Below, piece by piece: positions 11,366-22,768 of a stretch of DNA of 64,000 nucleotides (the first letter of the stretch is position 1; each line of letters opens with the position of its first letter). The position numbers and the translations under genes are program-made. A model generated the notes under the pieces. It did not search any database. It worked only from the letters and a program-made list of their open reading frames with translations, and was not told the DNA's origin. Where the stretch lies: positions 2,757,256 through 2,821,255 of the forward strand of contig CM060069.1 in assembly GCA_030533445.1 (NCBI GenBank). The letters run 5' to 3'. Origin of the DNA: Cyprinodon diabolis. Its lineage: Eukaryota; Chordata; Actinopteri; Cyprinodontiformes; Cyprinodontidae.

Positions 11366-11705
11366 TACAGTCTCGCTTTGTTCTTCATCTTCTCTTTTAC
11401 CGTATGTACAACTCTTGCTTAACATTCTCTCCTCCTTCTTTTGTTTTTCCTTGCCCTGGCATGCATTCACACCCTGTGCAAAGTGGGGCAGGTTCAAATA
11501 GATCATGCTGAGACCAACAGTTCTAACAGCGCCAGGGTATGTTTCTCTGCTCTAATCCTAGGATTTGAGAATGGTTCCTAGTGCCGTGATCTGCTCCTGA
11601 ACACAGACTATTGGTTAATAGTTTGTATGTGTCTGTACCCTTAGTACTGCACATCTTAACCTGAAACAGGTCAAGGATATTTTACAGAAGCTTCTCACAA
11701 TAAAG

Positions 11706-12285
11706 CCTCTTTCTCACTGAAATTAATGGGTTTACAGGGGGCTTTCAAAAATGGGTTAACCCGCTAACAATCGGCATTTGACTCCCTTCCCATAGACAAA
11801 AAAAATGCTGGGTGTGACCCCCGGCAAATTGTGAAGTCTCTGTCCCAACACTGCTGTATTTCGGCTGATGCAGTGACGCTTGGTAAGCGATGATGTCACT
11901 ACTGCGACAGAAATCAGTAAAGTAAACAATGGAGAGCAACATGGAAGGGAGCCAGCATGTAGTCAGTGTTCTTTATAGTTTGTCCCTTTTGTCCCTCCGA
12001 ATCTCTCTCAAGTTGTGCGCCATTTCTACCGAATGTCAGCAGAATTGTTTTGGTTTGTTAGATCAGACTTGCGCGATGTTGAGATGTACGTTTGTTGAGT
12101 TCCCTAAAATCACACAAGTTAACTGGTTGACCCATGGTCTTTATACCCAACATATGGCAATTTGAGCTTAGCCGTTTAAATGTGATTTTAACCTGGGTCG
12201 TTTGACACTGGGATTTTTCCACTGCCACTAAAACAAAAAAATTTGTTTGCAGGTTTAAAGGGTTATTCAGCCAGTGGGAAAGGGG
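11706..12285. mobile_element. Candidate DNA MITE
   Basis: Left terminus CCTCTTTCTCACTGA; the right terminus read inward is CCCCTTTCCCACTGG. A diverged second copy of the interior and right end occurs at 36579-36910 (GATGATGTCAC…CAGCCAGTG…GAAAGGG). The only open frames are short. Class not determined. Confidence 0.5.
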
Positions 12286-12365
12286 TATAATTGGCTGGAA
12301 TTTTGCATAGGTTCTATTAACTAGTTCTTTTTGTAGAACCTATGCAATATTTCCGGCTAATTATA
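12286..12365. repeat. Imperfect 30-bp inverted repeat (hairpin)
   Basis: The left arm 12286-12315 pairs with 12335-12365 with only a few mismatches and one bulge, around a 19-nt loop. Both arms contain TTGCATAGGTTCT or its complement. It lies exactly at the right border of the candidate MITE. Confidence 0.8.
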
Positions 12366-12914
12366 GTTCTGCTCTTATAATTTTTCTGAAACTGACTTTA
12401 AAACATCCACTTTGTGTAAGGAACGAATCAAAGGACCTGAAATGGTAAACAAACCCAAGAAGCACTCATTTTATTTGATTCATTGTTCTCAGTGGGTGCT
12501 ATTGACTGGTGAGAGGCACAATCTTTCTATGTCACTGGGACTGTCTTCCTGACCTGGGTGGAGGGGGTTGGGTCAGAAGGAAGATGGGGGTCAGAACACA
12601 AGGACAAATTGCTGAATTATCCAACAGGGTGAGTTAAATGAGCTTAAGAGTTTCTTAATCATCCAACTTTGTTCTTCCTAAGCCACTCAGTACAAAATTT
12701 TGAGATGTAACTTTCTTTAATACCCATTAAACTAACATGCATTTGTCTTTTGTTTAAGTTTTTTTACATAGCCCCATTGAAAATGTAATCTCAAAAGCCC
12801 TTTATGGAGATAGTTTAATCAGATGAAATAGTAAGATTGGTTAAAATTTTCCATGTAAGGAAAACAGGTTAAATGCATCAAGTAATTAACTTTGCAGTAC
12901 ATGTTTCTCTTAAA

Positions 12915-13190
12915 CATCCATCCATCTTCACCCATTTAGTCCAACAGGGTCCCTGTGGGCCTGGTGTCTTCTATGGGCGAGAAGCGGGGTAAACCCTGGA
13001 CACGTTGCTGTCTGTCGCAGGGCAACACAGAGAACTGAACAGACACAACCCAAGGACAATGAAAGGGAAAGATCCCATGGATGCACGGCAAAAGCATGCA
13101 AACCCAATGCAGAAAGACCCCGGGCCAGGAATCGAACCTGGATTACTACAAGGCAACATTGCTACAAACTGCCCCACCATAGAGACCTCT
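12915..13190. repeat. Common teleost interspersed repeat (LINE/SINE 3'-end type)
   Basis: Contains the familiar core CATGCAAACCCAATGCAGAA, then AAGACCCCGGGCC and a GGAATCGAACCTGG segment, with the TGTCGCAGGGCAACACAGAG block upstream. This arrangement recurs widely in fish genomes; I recognise it from general knowledge and cannot assign a family. Confidence 0.6.
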
Positions 13191-14480
13191 CTTGAACATA
13201 TTAAACATGTTTTTTAATAACATTGACCTAAGCCTAACCATTACTAACAGATGCCTAACCCTAAATCTAACCCCAACACCAAGGAGAGAAACTTTCCTCA
13301 TGCGGGACCAGTCGTTGGTCCCCATAGGTACCTGTAAGTCCCCCAAATGAAGATTATTCCTGGTAAACTATTTTATTTTCAGAACACAGGATGTGCCTAA
13401 AGTGCATTTTCATATTGCATGTGAGGTAATGGATTGTTCCTCTCCGGGTGTTCTTGTAAACCATGTTGGTACAGAGCCTGCTCCAGAGAAACTTGCAATA
13501 TAGTTTCAAAGGCAAACAAAACTCCAGGGAAAAGTTGTTAAAAAGCCAGAAAGTTTGAGTCCAGCTGGGCTTTTAAAAAGTTTTAGGGAGGCAAAAACAT
13601 AAAAATAGCAGTTTCTCAGTCACCCATACTTCTGATTCAGATGGCTGATTTACCACCTTATGGTCTGTACAGGTCCATCTAGCAGTCTGGCAATTATTTG
13701 TAACCTGAAAAACCTTTTGAGGGAGAAGGAGTTGGTGTAAGAAGCATTTACCGCATGTGAGGTGCTGGATTCCTTGGACCAAGACCTTTGTGGAACATTA
13801 AATGTTCCAAGCCTTCTGTTTTGACTTCCCTCTTGGTTGACATTTTAATTTATGAATAATTTCTCCTGAATGCATCTGCACAACCCATGAGTCAAAGCTT
13901 CATATCAATTAAAAATCATGCTCAGAAGTATGACACAATAAAAGCATCCCTGCTGCTTTTCTGTGCATATTTTTAGCCCCTAACTACAGCTTATATAGCA
14001 ATTAAATCGTCTGAGACGTCAGCAGGTCCACCTGGACTCCATGCGTGATACTAAATAGCTGACCGATCAGCAAATTAAACGTGACTCTAAGTTGAAATCC
14101 ATTTTTCCTGTGTCAAAGCACATATTTCTCTAAGAAATATTCACAGTATGTCGCTGAAGCATTTCATCCACCACACGACTCCCCACAAGGTAAAGCAACA
14201 TTTCCTTTTTACTGTAAACTAAGTGTATATTTGAAATGAGGGTGACAAAACTGTTTAGGTGAACATTGGGTTAAAGGAGGTTCATTTTATTTTATTATTT
14301 TATTTATTTTTCATTTTATGTGACTAGAATGAAGTGAACACAGCCTACTCCTGAAATGAGGCAAACGACCATTCAACTCTTTTCTCTAAATGAAACATAT
14401 TATATTTATCCAACTCAGGTTAGTCTATTCAAACTGTTTTTTCTGGGAGTGATGTGTTTTTTGTTCATTTTTTTGGTTCT
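13191..14480. other. No gene recognised
   Basis: Contains some CCTAACC-like repeats near 13225-13285 and AT-rich sequence. No protein family seen on either strand. Confidence 0.5.
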
Positions 14481-14529
14481 GTGTCATGCCAACGCTGTGT
14501 GTCCGTAACACACAGCGTTGGCATGACAC
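14481..14529. repeat. Perfect 22-bp palindromic hairpin
   Basis: Arms 14481-14502 and 14508-14529 are perfect reverse complements separated by CCGTA. The stem reads GTGTCATGCCAACGCTGTGT plus two bases. It borders a LINE-like coding fragment. Confidence 0.95.
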
Positions 14530-14615
14530 CGTAAAGCCCGTAACATCATCAATGACCCCTCACACCCCCACCATGGACTGTTCTCCCTCTGAGAAGAGGG
14601 CGATGAGCAGGGCCC
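14530..14615 (+). mobile_element. Short LINE ORF2 C-terminal fragment
   Basis: In the plus-strand frame, the sequence encodes a KARNIINDPSHPHHGLFSL stretch resembling the C-terminus of some fish non-LTR elements. Too short to classify. Confidence 0.4.
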
Positions 14616-14659
14616 TCCCTTGCTCTCAGCTCATACATGGACTACAGTCCCACAACTGG

Positions 14660-15000
14660 CCTCCGCTCCTCTAGCTTGAAATCACCTCACCTGCTGCACT
14701 ACCCTTCCTTCCAGTGCCACTTGGGCTGGCTCCTCCGGGTGGAATCCCTAGGCGCTCCCAGGCAATCTGAGAAACAAAGTCCCTCCAGCGTGTCCTGGGT
14801 CTCCCCCTGGGCCTCCTCCCAGTGGGACGTACCTGGAACACCTCACCAGAGAGACGTCCAGGAGGCATCCTAACCAGATTCCCGAGTCACCTCAACTGGC
14901 TCCTCTCGATGTGTTGGAGCAGCGGCTCTACTCTGAGTCCTCCCCAGATGACTGAGCTCCTCACCCTATCTCTAATAGAGAGCCCAGACACACTACGGAG
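14660..15000 (-). mobile_element. RTE-type (Rex3-like) LINE, C-terminal part, split by L1 insertion
   Basis: The minus-strand frame 14868-14671 encodes MPPGRLSGEVFQVRPTGRR followed by RGRPRTRWRD, the characteristic basic C-terminus of RTE-like elements. The coding sequence continues across the inserted L1 at 21149. The last 15 bases (14986-15000) form the left target duplication of the L1. Confidence 0.8.
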
Positions 15001-15136
15001 GGGGGGTCACGTGATGCAGTTATTCTGAGCGGACGCTTGTCGCTGGGCTCCCACTCCTCTCGAGCCAATTTGGATTATTCTTATATCCTTAACTAAACTG
15101 ACAAGTTGTAGGCTTATCTTATAGCAACCCGACAAC

Positions 15137-15969
15137 ATGCCCAACCCTAAAACAGCCAAATCTTCCGCTTATAAACCAACTGAGGAGCCAACAGGGAAGA
15201 ATACTCTAACTAGCAAAGAGGCTACCCAGGTAGCTCAGCAGCACAAGGTGCTAGCTAGCCGCAGATATCTCCCAATCTGTTACTGAGAAGATCTCTGCTC
15301 TGATTGACATGAAGTTTAAGGAGTTTTCTACCACTTTGGGTAACATATCTGCTAAAATAGAAGCCAATGCGGAACGTATCGCGGAAGCGGAGCACCGCAT
15401 CTCAGCGGTGGAGGACAACTTGTCGACGGTGGGACCGAGGCTGAAGGAGCTGGAGTTGAAAGTACGCTCTCTGACGGAGAAATGTACCGATTTGGAGGGA
15501 CGGAGCCGTAGGGATAATATCCTGATCTACAACCTCAAAGAAGACATGGAACCGACAACCAGTCTCATTCTTTGAGAGATGGCTCCCTACTCTTCTTGGG
15601 TTGGAGTCTAAGCGGGGCGTCATTAAGATCGACCGGGCTCTCTGGAGCCCTGGACCGCCGAGACCTGACCGGCCGCGCGCTGTGATTATTAAGCTACATC
15701 ACTCCAGAGATACATCCAGGATCCTGACGGCTGCCATGAAGCAGGCTCCGCTCACATACGAAGGCCAAACGATCTTCATCAGACAGGATATGACCGCTGC
15801 TGTCAAGGAGATGCGCCGGGCGTTTAACGGGGTGTGTGAACTGCTTATCAAGAAGGAGGTGAGATTCTCCATGCGATATCCGGCTGTCCTGTCCTTTATG
15901 CACGAAGGGAAAACCCGTTCGTTTCGATCACCCAAAGATGCACTTGCTTTTCTGGACGAAATGAACTGA
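15137..15969 (+). pseudogene. L1 ORF1 (RNA-binding protein), frameshifted
   Basis: ATG at 15137 opens a basic, Lys/Ser-rich N-terminus that stops after about 50 codons. A second frame (15309-15575) carries a coiled coil with repeating leucines and acidic residues and the RRDNILIYNLKED start of the RRM-like domain. A third frame (15601-15969) gives the rest of the L1 ORF1p RRM and C-terminal domain (RAVIIKLHHSRD, EGQTIFIRQDM, FLDEMN end). Two frameshifts separate the parts. The protein normally coats L1 RNA as a trimer; this copy cannot. Confidence 0.85.
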
Positions 15970-16585
15970 GACCATCTTATGGTCTGGTTGAATACATGCG
16001 TCGGTCCGTTCCCTGGAGGCTGATGCTCTGCTTTTTCTTTCCTTTTCTCTTCAGTGCAGAACTCTGTTGTTACTGTATGTGACTAATTCTCGGACATATA
16101 TTCCACAACTCGGATTTCTGTTTACCTTGTGCCTCATAGGGATGAACAAGAGTTGATTATAAAACATGCTGGTTGCTGGGATTTTTCACCAACACGTTTA
16201 AATTGTTGTGGCTCGGGGTGGGGTGGGGGGGCTTAGCTTTAGGGAGGATGTCTGATCTTCTTTTCTCGGCGGCGATTCTTCTCGGGTTCATGTGCCCCGG
16301 TTTTCATTTTGTTACTACCGTTGGCGGTCTAGAACCGCACAGGGGAAAGGGGGGCGGCGGGTGGGGGTTAGAGGGTGTGTTGGGGCCATCGTTTGGGGAT
16401 GGCCGTTCTTTCGTTCATGTGTTTCTTTCTCTCGTTATTGTTTATGCCAGCGTACAATGTAAGTTACCTGTTTTTCATGTCAGAAAACTGCCGGGTTTTT
16501 TTTAAATTACTTTTCTTAAATTCATGGAGGTATACTGTTATTGTGACACCCGCTCACAGATAATAAAACTATCGTCAACTTTATT

Positions 16586-19500
16586 ATGAGTGATCTCAAA
16601 ATAGTTTCCCTTAATGTTAAGGGAATAAATAATGTGATAAAAAGACAAAAGATCCTAACATTCTTGAAAAAGGAAAACACAAAAATAGCACTATTGTCAG
16701 AAACCCACTTAACTGACAATGAGCACCTTAAAATGAGGAGGAATTGGGTTGGCCAGGTGTTTTACTCATCATATAACTCTAAGAGTAGAGGAGTTGCCAT
16801 ATTAATCCACCGGAGTCTTCCCTTTACTTTGGAGAAAACTATAAGCGACAATGATGGTCGATATGTTCTTATCTCAGGCTATCTTTATGGAGAACACATC
16901 TTAATAGGTTGCATATATGACCCAAATATATACGAAGCTACTTTCATCCCAAAACTGCTGTCGGACATTGCTTCAGTACACACACCGTACATAGTAGTGG
17001 GGGGGGATTTTAATTGTATTCACGACCCAGACGTTGACCAGTCTCCTCCCAGGTCTACTACAACTTCAAAAAAAAGTCTGAGATTACAAGACTTCTGCCA
17101 AGACTTAGAACTGTATGACACCTGGAGAGTCACTAACCCTAGGGAGAGAGATTATACTTTTTTTTCTCAACCCCATCAAACATTCTCTCGGATTGATTTC
17201 TTCCTATCTTCAAGAATGTTATTGGATCGAGTTAGAAGCTGTTTAATCAGCACATGTACAATCTCCGATCACTCTCCTGTTATTTTATGCATTAGCCCCC
17301 CTTATGCTGATCCAGCCTCTCGCCACTGGAGGATGAATCCCTCCTTACTGAGCTACCCATCTTTTGTTGACTACATTACAGATCAGTGGAATTTCTTTAT
17401 GGATACTAATAAGACCCCAGATATCAACCCTTCGCTACTCTGGGAGACAGCCAAAGCTTTTATTAGGGGATGTGTCATTTCATATACCACAGCTCAGAAA
17501 AAAGCTTCCATCAAAGAACAATTACACTTAGAAAGAATAGTACAACAAACAGAGTTGCAATTTAAAAATACACCCTCTAGAGCACTGTCTGAGAAATTAG
17601 AAGCAGCTCGCTCAGCTTTAAATCAATTACTCACAAAACAGGCAGAATCAACCATTTTCTTTGCTAAACACAGATTATTTCAGTCAGGGAACAAACCGGG
17701 CCGGCTACTAGCAAGGTTAACGAAAGGCAGAATGGAAGCCAACACTATTTCATCACTACAAGACAACAACCAGGACAGATATCATAAAACGACAGACATT
17801 AACAGGGTTATGAAGTAATTCTATCAAAAACTTTATTCATCTGAATGCAGTTCACCCGATGCTAAAATAACGGAATTCTTAAATGGCGCGACTCTACCTC
17901 GCCTGACAGATGAACAACAAGAAGTCTTAGGTGCTCCAATCTCTCAGATAGAAGTCAGAGAAGCCATCGCCTCCCTTACGGGTGGAAAAGCCCCTGGACC
18001 CGACGGTTTCTGTCCAGAATTCTATAAGAAACTAAGCCACCTGGTGGTGGGACCACTTACTGACATGTTTATACACTCGTTTGGGTGTGGAGGTTTGCCA
18101 CCAACTCTTAACCTGGCAAACATCAACCTCATCCTCAAAAAAGATAAACTACCAGACATCTGTGGCTCATATAGACCTATTAGCCTTATCGGGGTAGATA
18201 GTAAGCTGCTTTCTAAACTACTTGCAACGAGATTGTAGAAGCTGCTGACTTTCTTAATAAACCCAGATCAGACTGGGTTCATACAAGATAGCTTCTCCTT
18301 CACAAATATGAGGAGATTACTTAATGTAATTCAGTACGCAAGCCAAGCGAACTGCAGGGCTTTTGCTGTGTCTTTAGATGCTGAAAAAGCATTTGACAGG
18401 ATTGAATGGAAGTACTTGTTCAATGTCTTGGAGAGATTCGGGATAGGGGGTGATTTTCTGAAATGGATCAAGATACTTTACAGTTCCCCATCAGCCTGTG
18501 TCATGACTAATGGTGTTCGATCTCCATCTTTCACAATACATAGGGGAACCAGACAGGGCTGTCCTCTATCCCCGCTTCTGTTCGCTCTTGCACTAGAGCC
18601 CCTAGCAGTGGCTATTAGGTCACAACAAAATGTGCATGGTGTGATGATTGATGGTAAAATTCATAAAATAGCGTTATATGCAGACGATATTCTGTTATTT
18701 GTAACAAAACCTGACATCTCAATACCAGCTATCTTATCCACTATTCATCAGTTTGGTTCCTTTTCGGGTCATAAAATTAATTTTGATAAATCAGAAGCAA
18801 TACCATTAGGTATTGCTACTGTACAGGACCTACCCTCTAGGTGTTCCTTGAGATGCTCCCAACATGGCTTCACTTACTTGGGAATTAAGGTGTCCCCTAA
18901 CCTGTCAGAACTATGGAAGCTTAACTTCTCTCCAATAGTTAGTAAAATAAAAAGGGACTTAGAAAGGTGGCATGACCGTCCTTTATCATTTATAGGGCGT
19001 ATAAGCTTAATTAAAATGAACATTTTTCCACGGCTTTTATATCCCCTCCAAATGTTACCTCTTTGGCTATCCAAAAAAGTCATTACAGATATAGAGAGAG
19101 CATTCTCCAGATTCATTTGGCGTGGCAGGAGACCTCGACAGAAAATCAAAGCTCTACAACTTCCTGTTAACAGAGGTGGCCTGGCTTTGCCAAACATCAA
19201 CTATTACAACTGGGCTTGCCATGCTCGTTTTCTGTGGGAGTGGTTACAGGCTCACCTTAACTCGAACTCTTGCCTTGCTTCGTGGGCCTCTCGGCCTGCT
19301 TCTTTGTGGAGCCTCACTACTGGAGACAGGAAGAGGCTATCAAGAGATATTAAACATAATCCAATTATTTACAACACAATTAGAGTCTGGCAGAGGATTT
19401 GGAACCACGCAGGAGGTGGCCTCTGCTCCTCACTCCTGACACCTCTCATAAGAAACCAGGATTTTATCCCAGGCCTTAAGCCCAACGTTTTTGACCTGTG

Positions 19501-20416
19501 GCATGGCAGAGGAGTGAGAGTGATTGGAGATCTGTTTACAGAGAACGTACTAATGACGTTTCAACAATTACAGCTAAAATTTGGTATTCCTAAAGAAGAC
19601 TTTTTTGGTTTTCTTCAAATTCGCCATTTCATTGGTTCTTTGGGGCTCTCCCCTTCTGACTTGGTCATACACAATGAGATTGAGAAATTCCTTGTCAACC
19701 GGAAAAAACTTAGGCACTTTATTTCTGCTTTCTATGCAGTGCTTTACTCTCTCACCCCAGGTGGTGCCGGGGACATTGCGCGGAAATGGGAGGGAGACCT
19801 TGACACAGTATACATCGAGGATGACTGGCAAGAAGCCATTAATGTAGTTAATTCAACTTTTATATGTAATACGCTCAGAGAGACGCAGTATAAGATTCTA
19901 CATCGCTTACATATAACACCGTTTATACTGAATAAAATGGATCGGCAGCTTTCTCCCCTATGTACCAAATGTGGAAGAGAGGTTGGAACATACTATCATT
20001 ATTTCTGGCAGTGTAAACTGATTAAAAGATTCTGGGGTGCAATCTTTAAAGAGCTTAGTGACATGTTTCATGTAAAGATCAGATGTGACCCAGGTCTGTT
20101 TCTTCTTGGCCTCCCTTCAAAATCAGTCACTCTGACACAATCACACTTCAAGCTTTGTGACAAATTATTGCTGCTGGGCAGAAGATGCATTTTAATTAAT
20201 TGGATTAAGAATACGCCACCAACTGTCACACAGTGGTACAGGGAAATATTTAGGGTCCTCCCTCATGAAAGGATTTGTGCAGTTCTTAAGGGTAATGAAA
20301 TACATTTTCTTGATATATGGTCTCCTGTGCTTAGCTATCTACCTAAAGAGTTGACGCAACTGGTGATGAGAGGTCAGAATTCTATGAAGTGGAAGGTCTC
20401 ACCAGGTCTTAACTAA
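16586..20416 (+). pseudogene. L1 ORF2 (endonuclease/reverse transcriptase), two nonsense codons
   Basis: One frame of about 1277 codons with only two stops, TAA at 17816-17818 and TAG at 18236-18238. The N-terminus is an APE-type endonuclease (SLNVKGINN, LLSETHL, VVGGDFNCI, ISDHSPV). The RT follows, with APGPDGF, SYRPISLI, LDAEKAFDRIEW, RQGCPLSPLLFALALEPLA and the YADD box at about 18676. A C-terminal cysteine/histidine motif of L1 type (CTKCGREVGTYYHYFWQC) lies near 19960. The endonuclease and C-terminal knuckle support L1 clade over L2 or RTE. The frame is well preserved, so decay is recent. Confidence 0.92.
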
Positions 20417-20689
20417 AGGACACCCTCCTTTTGTATCACTAGGCATTTTTCTTTTCCTTTCTCTTACCACCACCGCTAGGTATGTTTGTGTTATCAGGTC
20501 TTAAACATGTCTACTGGATACATGATATTACATAAATGTAACACTGTGCGCTGGCTCCCCCCTTTTTTGTGTGTTTTTTGTTTCTCTTTGCATACCGATG
20601 TAAGGCTATAAGCAGTACATTGTATGATCTATTGCTTTTACTTGTGAAAACATAAAACTAATAAAAATGTTTTGTAAAAAAAAAAAAAA

Positions 20690-21117
20690 CATTAACAACA
20701 TGAAAAAAATTAATTAAATAAAACATTTTTGTGGGCTAGAATATTTAAAATGTAGGTTTAGCATTACTTAAACGTCTTTAACGTCAAATGAAAATGATTT
20801 AGAAGTTAGAAATTTGACTTAAAGCAACAGAAAGCAGTTTTTACAGTGAATATTAATCCGATTTCCAGGAACAAACTTTTAATGTTTAACTTTCTGTGTC
20901 TGTGTTAGCAGAAGGTTTCAGGTATTCTGGTCGTCTTTCAGCGGCAGATTTCAGTCGGTTAAATTTATCATAATGTTCATTATGAGCTGCAGACCTTCAG
21001 ATTCTTTCTGTTTTTCATGTATTTCCATTATTGTTTTAAGCAGAAGAGTTCAGGATGATAAACTGTGTTTTACCATCAGGTCCTATAAACGTGTGCATTA
21101 AAGTTTATTTCATTTTC
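20690..21117 (+). other. Putative 3'-transduced segment carried by the L1
   Basis: Lies between the L1's own poly(A) (20676-20689) and a second A run (21118-21134), and still inside the target duplications. It is non-coding, with a variant poly(A) signal ATTAAA at 21097-21102, sixteen bases before the A run. This is the layout expected when transcription reads through the L1 terminator into flanking DNA. Confidence 0.75.
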
Positions 21118-21148
21118 AAAAAAAAAAAAAAAAAGACACACTACGGAG

Positions 21149-21778
21149 AAAACTCATTTCAGCCGCTTGGATCCAGGATCTCGTCCTTTCGGTCATGATC
21201 CAAAGCTCATGACCATAGATGAGGGCAGGAACGTAGATTGACCGGTAAATCGAGAGCTTTGCTTTTTCTCTCAGCTCTCTCTTCACCACAACAGACCGGT
21301 ACAGCGCACGCTTCACAGCAGACGCCGCACCAATCCGTCTATCGATCTCCCGCTCCATCTTCCCCTCATTCATGAACAAGACCCCAAGATACATAATCTC
21401 CTCCACTAGGGGCAGCATATCCTCCCTAACCCGGAGAAGGCACTCTATCCTTTTCCGGCTCAAGACCATTGTCTAGGATTTGGAGGCACAGATCCTCATC
21501 CCGGCCGCTTCACACTCGGCTGCGAACCGATCCAGTGAGAGCTGTAGATCACGCCCTGATGAAGCCAACAGAACCACATCATCTGCGGATAACAGAGATG
21601 CAATCCTAAGGCCACCAAGACAGATTCCCTCAACACCTTGGCTGCGCCTAAAAATTCTGTCCATAAAAGCTATGAACAGAATCGGTGACAAAGGGTTATC
21701 ACTCACTGGAAAAGAGTCCGACTTACTGCCGGCAATGCGGACTAGGCTCTGACACCGGTCCTACAGAGATCTAACAGC
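21149..21778 (-). mobile_element. RTE-type LINE, reverse transcriptase C-half (other side of L1)
   Basis: The minus frame 21706-21473 holds the RT active-site region (LLSADDVVLLASSG; family usually F/YADD, here SADD). After one in-frame TAG it continues with MYLGVLF, KRELREKAKLSIY and YGHELWIMTERTRSWIQAAEM. It joins in sense with 15000-14660 once the L1 is removed. 5'-truncated near 21778. Confidence 0.85.
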
Positions 21779-22126
21779 CCCTATTCAGATCAGAATCAGA
21801 ATGAGGTTTACTGCCATTGTTAGTGAAGGAGTTCACAAACTAAGAATTTTTTGTGGTACAATTGTGCAACATAAAACATAATGCGGAATAGGTAAATACA
21901 ATTCTAAAAATATCTAAAACACTGTGGGTATAAGGCATGCAATAAAATAGACTGATATATACACTTAGGATAAAAATATGGATATAAAATATAAAAAGTA
22001 AAATAAAAGTAAAATTAAAAGTAAAATAGCATCTTACAAGGTAGTGTAAATAGAGCAGTGTGCATGTGAATGAGAAGCCTTAACAAACATGACATACTGA
22101 TGTTCAGTATTTTCCAATTTTAATAA
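21779..22126. repeat. AT-rich repeat flank
   Basis: Starts with CAGAATCAGAATGAGGTTTA, a motif common in fish non-LTR 3' regions, then an AT-rich tract. No gene. The last bases ATCAA (22127-22131) are the left target duplication of ERV1. Confidence 0.5.
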
Positions 22127-22131
22127 ATCAA

Positions 22132-22653
22132 TGTTAGGTTTAAACACCAAACACCTTATTCAACCTGCACAAAAGAAAGACACAGAGAATTGAGTATAAT
22201 TCACTTGCAAGGAGAGGGGATCAGAAACTGCATTCAGTTACAATCTCCAACCCACTCTGAAGCAGTCTCTGCTCTCCAAGCTTTTTATTAAGGAACACCC
22301 TGGCTACAATGTGGTTCCGACTGCTAAAAGGGAGGGGGGGGGGGGGGGGGGGTGAAACCAGTCGGAACCAGAATTTCTGTATAACTTCATACAACATCAT
22401 AAGATAAGGAGAGCTTCCACTCCTTATCCGGTGCTAGTGTGTACAGCTCCCCGTTTTCTCCAGCTTGTGACCTTCAGCATTCTTCTGCACAGACTTAGCA
22501 AAACATTAGTACACAGCAAGCAAGTAAAACATTTCAACACTCTGTGTAATACAAAAATACAGGGATAACAGAATGTGTAAGTATAAATGTATAAGTATAA
22601 TATGATTAAAGGAATATGATTAAAGTAGAATAACTTGTACAATCAATCCAACA
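22132..22653 (-). repeat. ERV1 3' LTR
   Basis: Reads TGTTGG…CCTAACA on the minus strand. It is preceded, in minus sense, by a polypurine tract ACAGGAGGGAAA (22654-22665). AATAAA is present as in the 5' copy. It contains a 19-base G run on the plus strand (22334-22352). Confidence 0.92.
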
Positions 22654-22768
22654 TTTCCCTCCTGTTTATTCACTTTAAGCTATTTATTTTATCATTCAGA
22701 AGTTACTTCTTTTCAGATTTTCAACTATGAAATCATTCTTAGCTAAAAAGGGTACACTCAGAGGTACT

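Larger units (their letters stand above)
15001..21134 (+). mobile_element. Full-length L1-clade LINE with apparent 3' transduction
   Basis: The element lies inside an antisense RTE LINE and is flanked by a perfect 15-bp duplication AGACACACTACGGAG (14986-15000 and 21134-21148). A second RTE copy at about 33.04 kb shows the uninterrupted site with a single copy. The element has a 136-bp 5' UTR (GGGGGGTCACGTGATG…), a broken ORF1, an ORF2 with two stops, AATAAA (20660-20665) and a 14-A tract (20676-20689). Another 428 bp and a second A tract then precede the right duplication. Confidence 0.93.
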
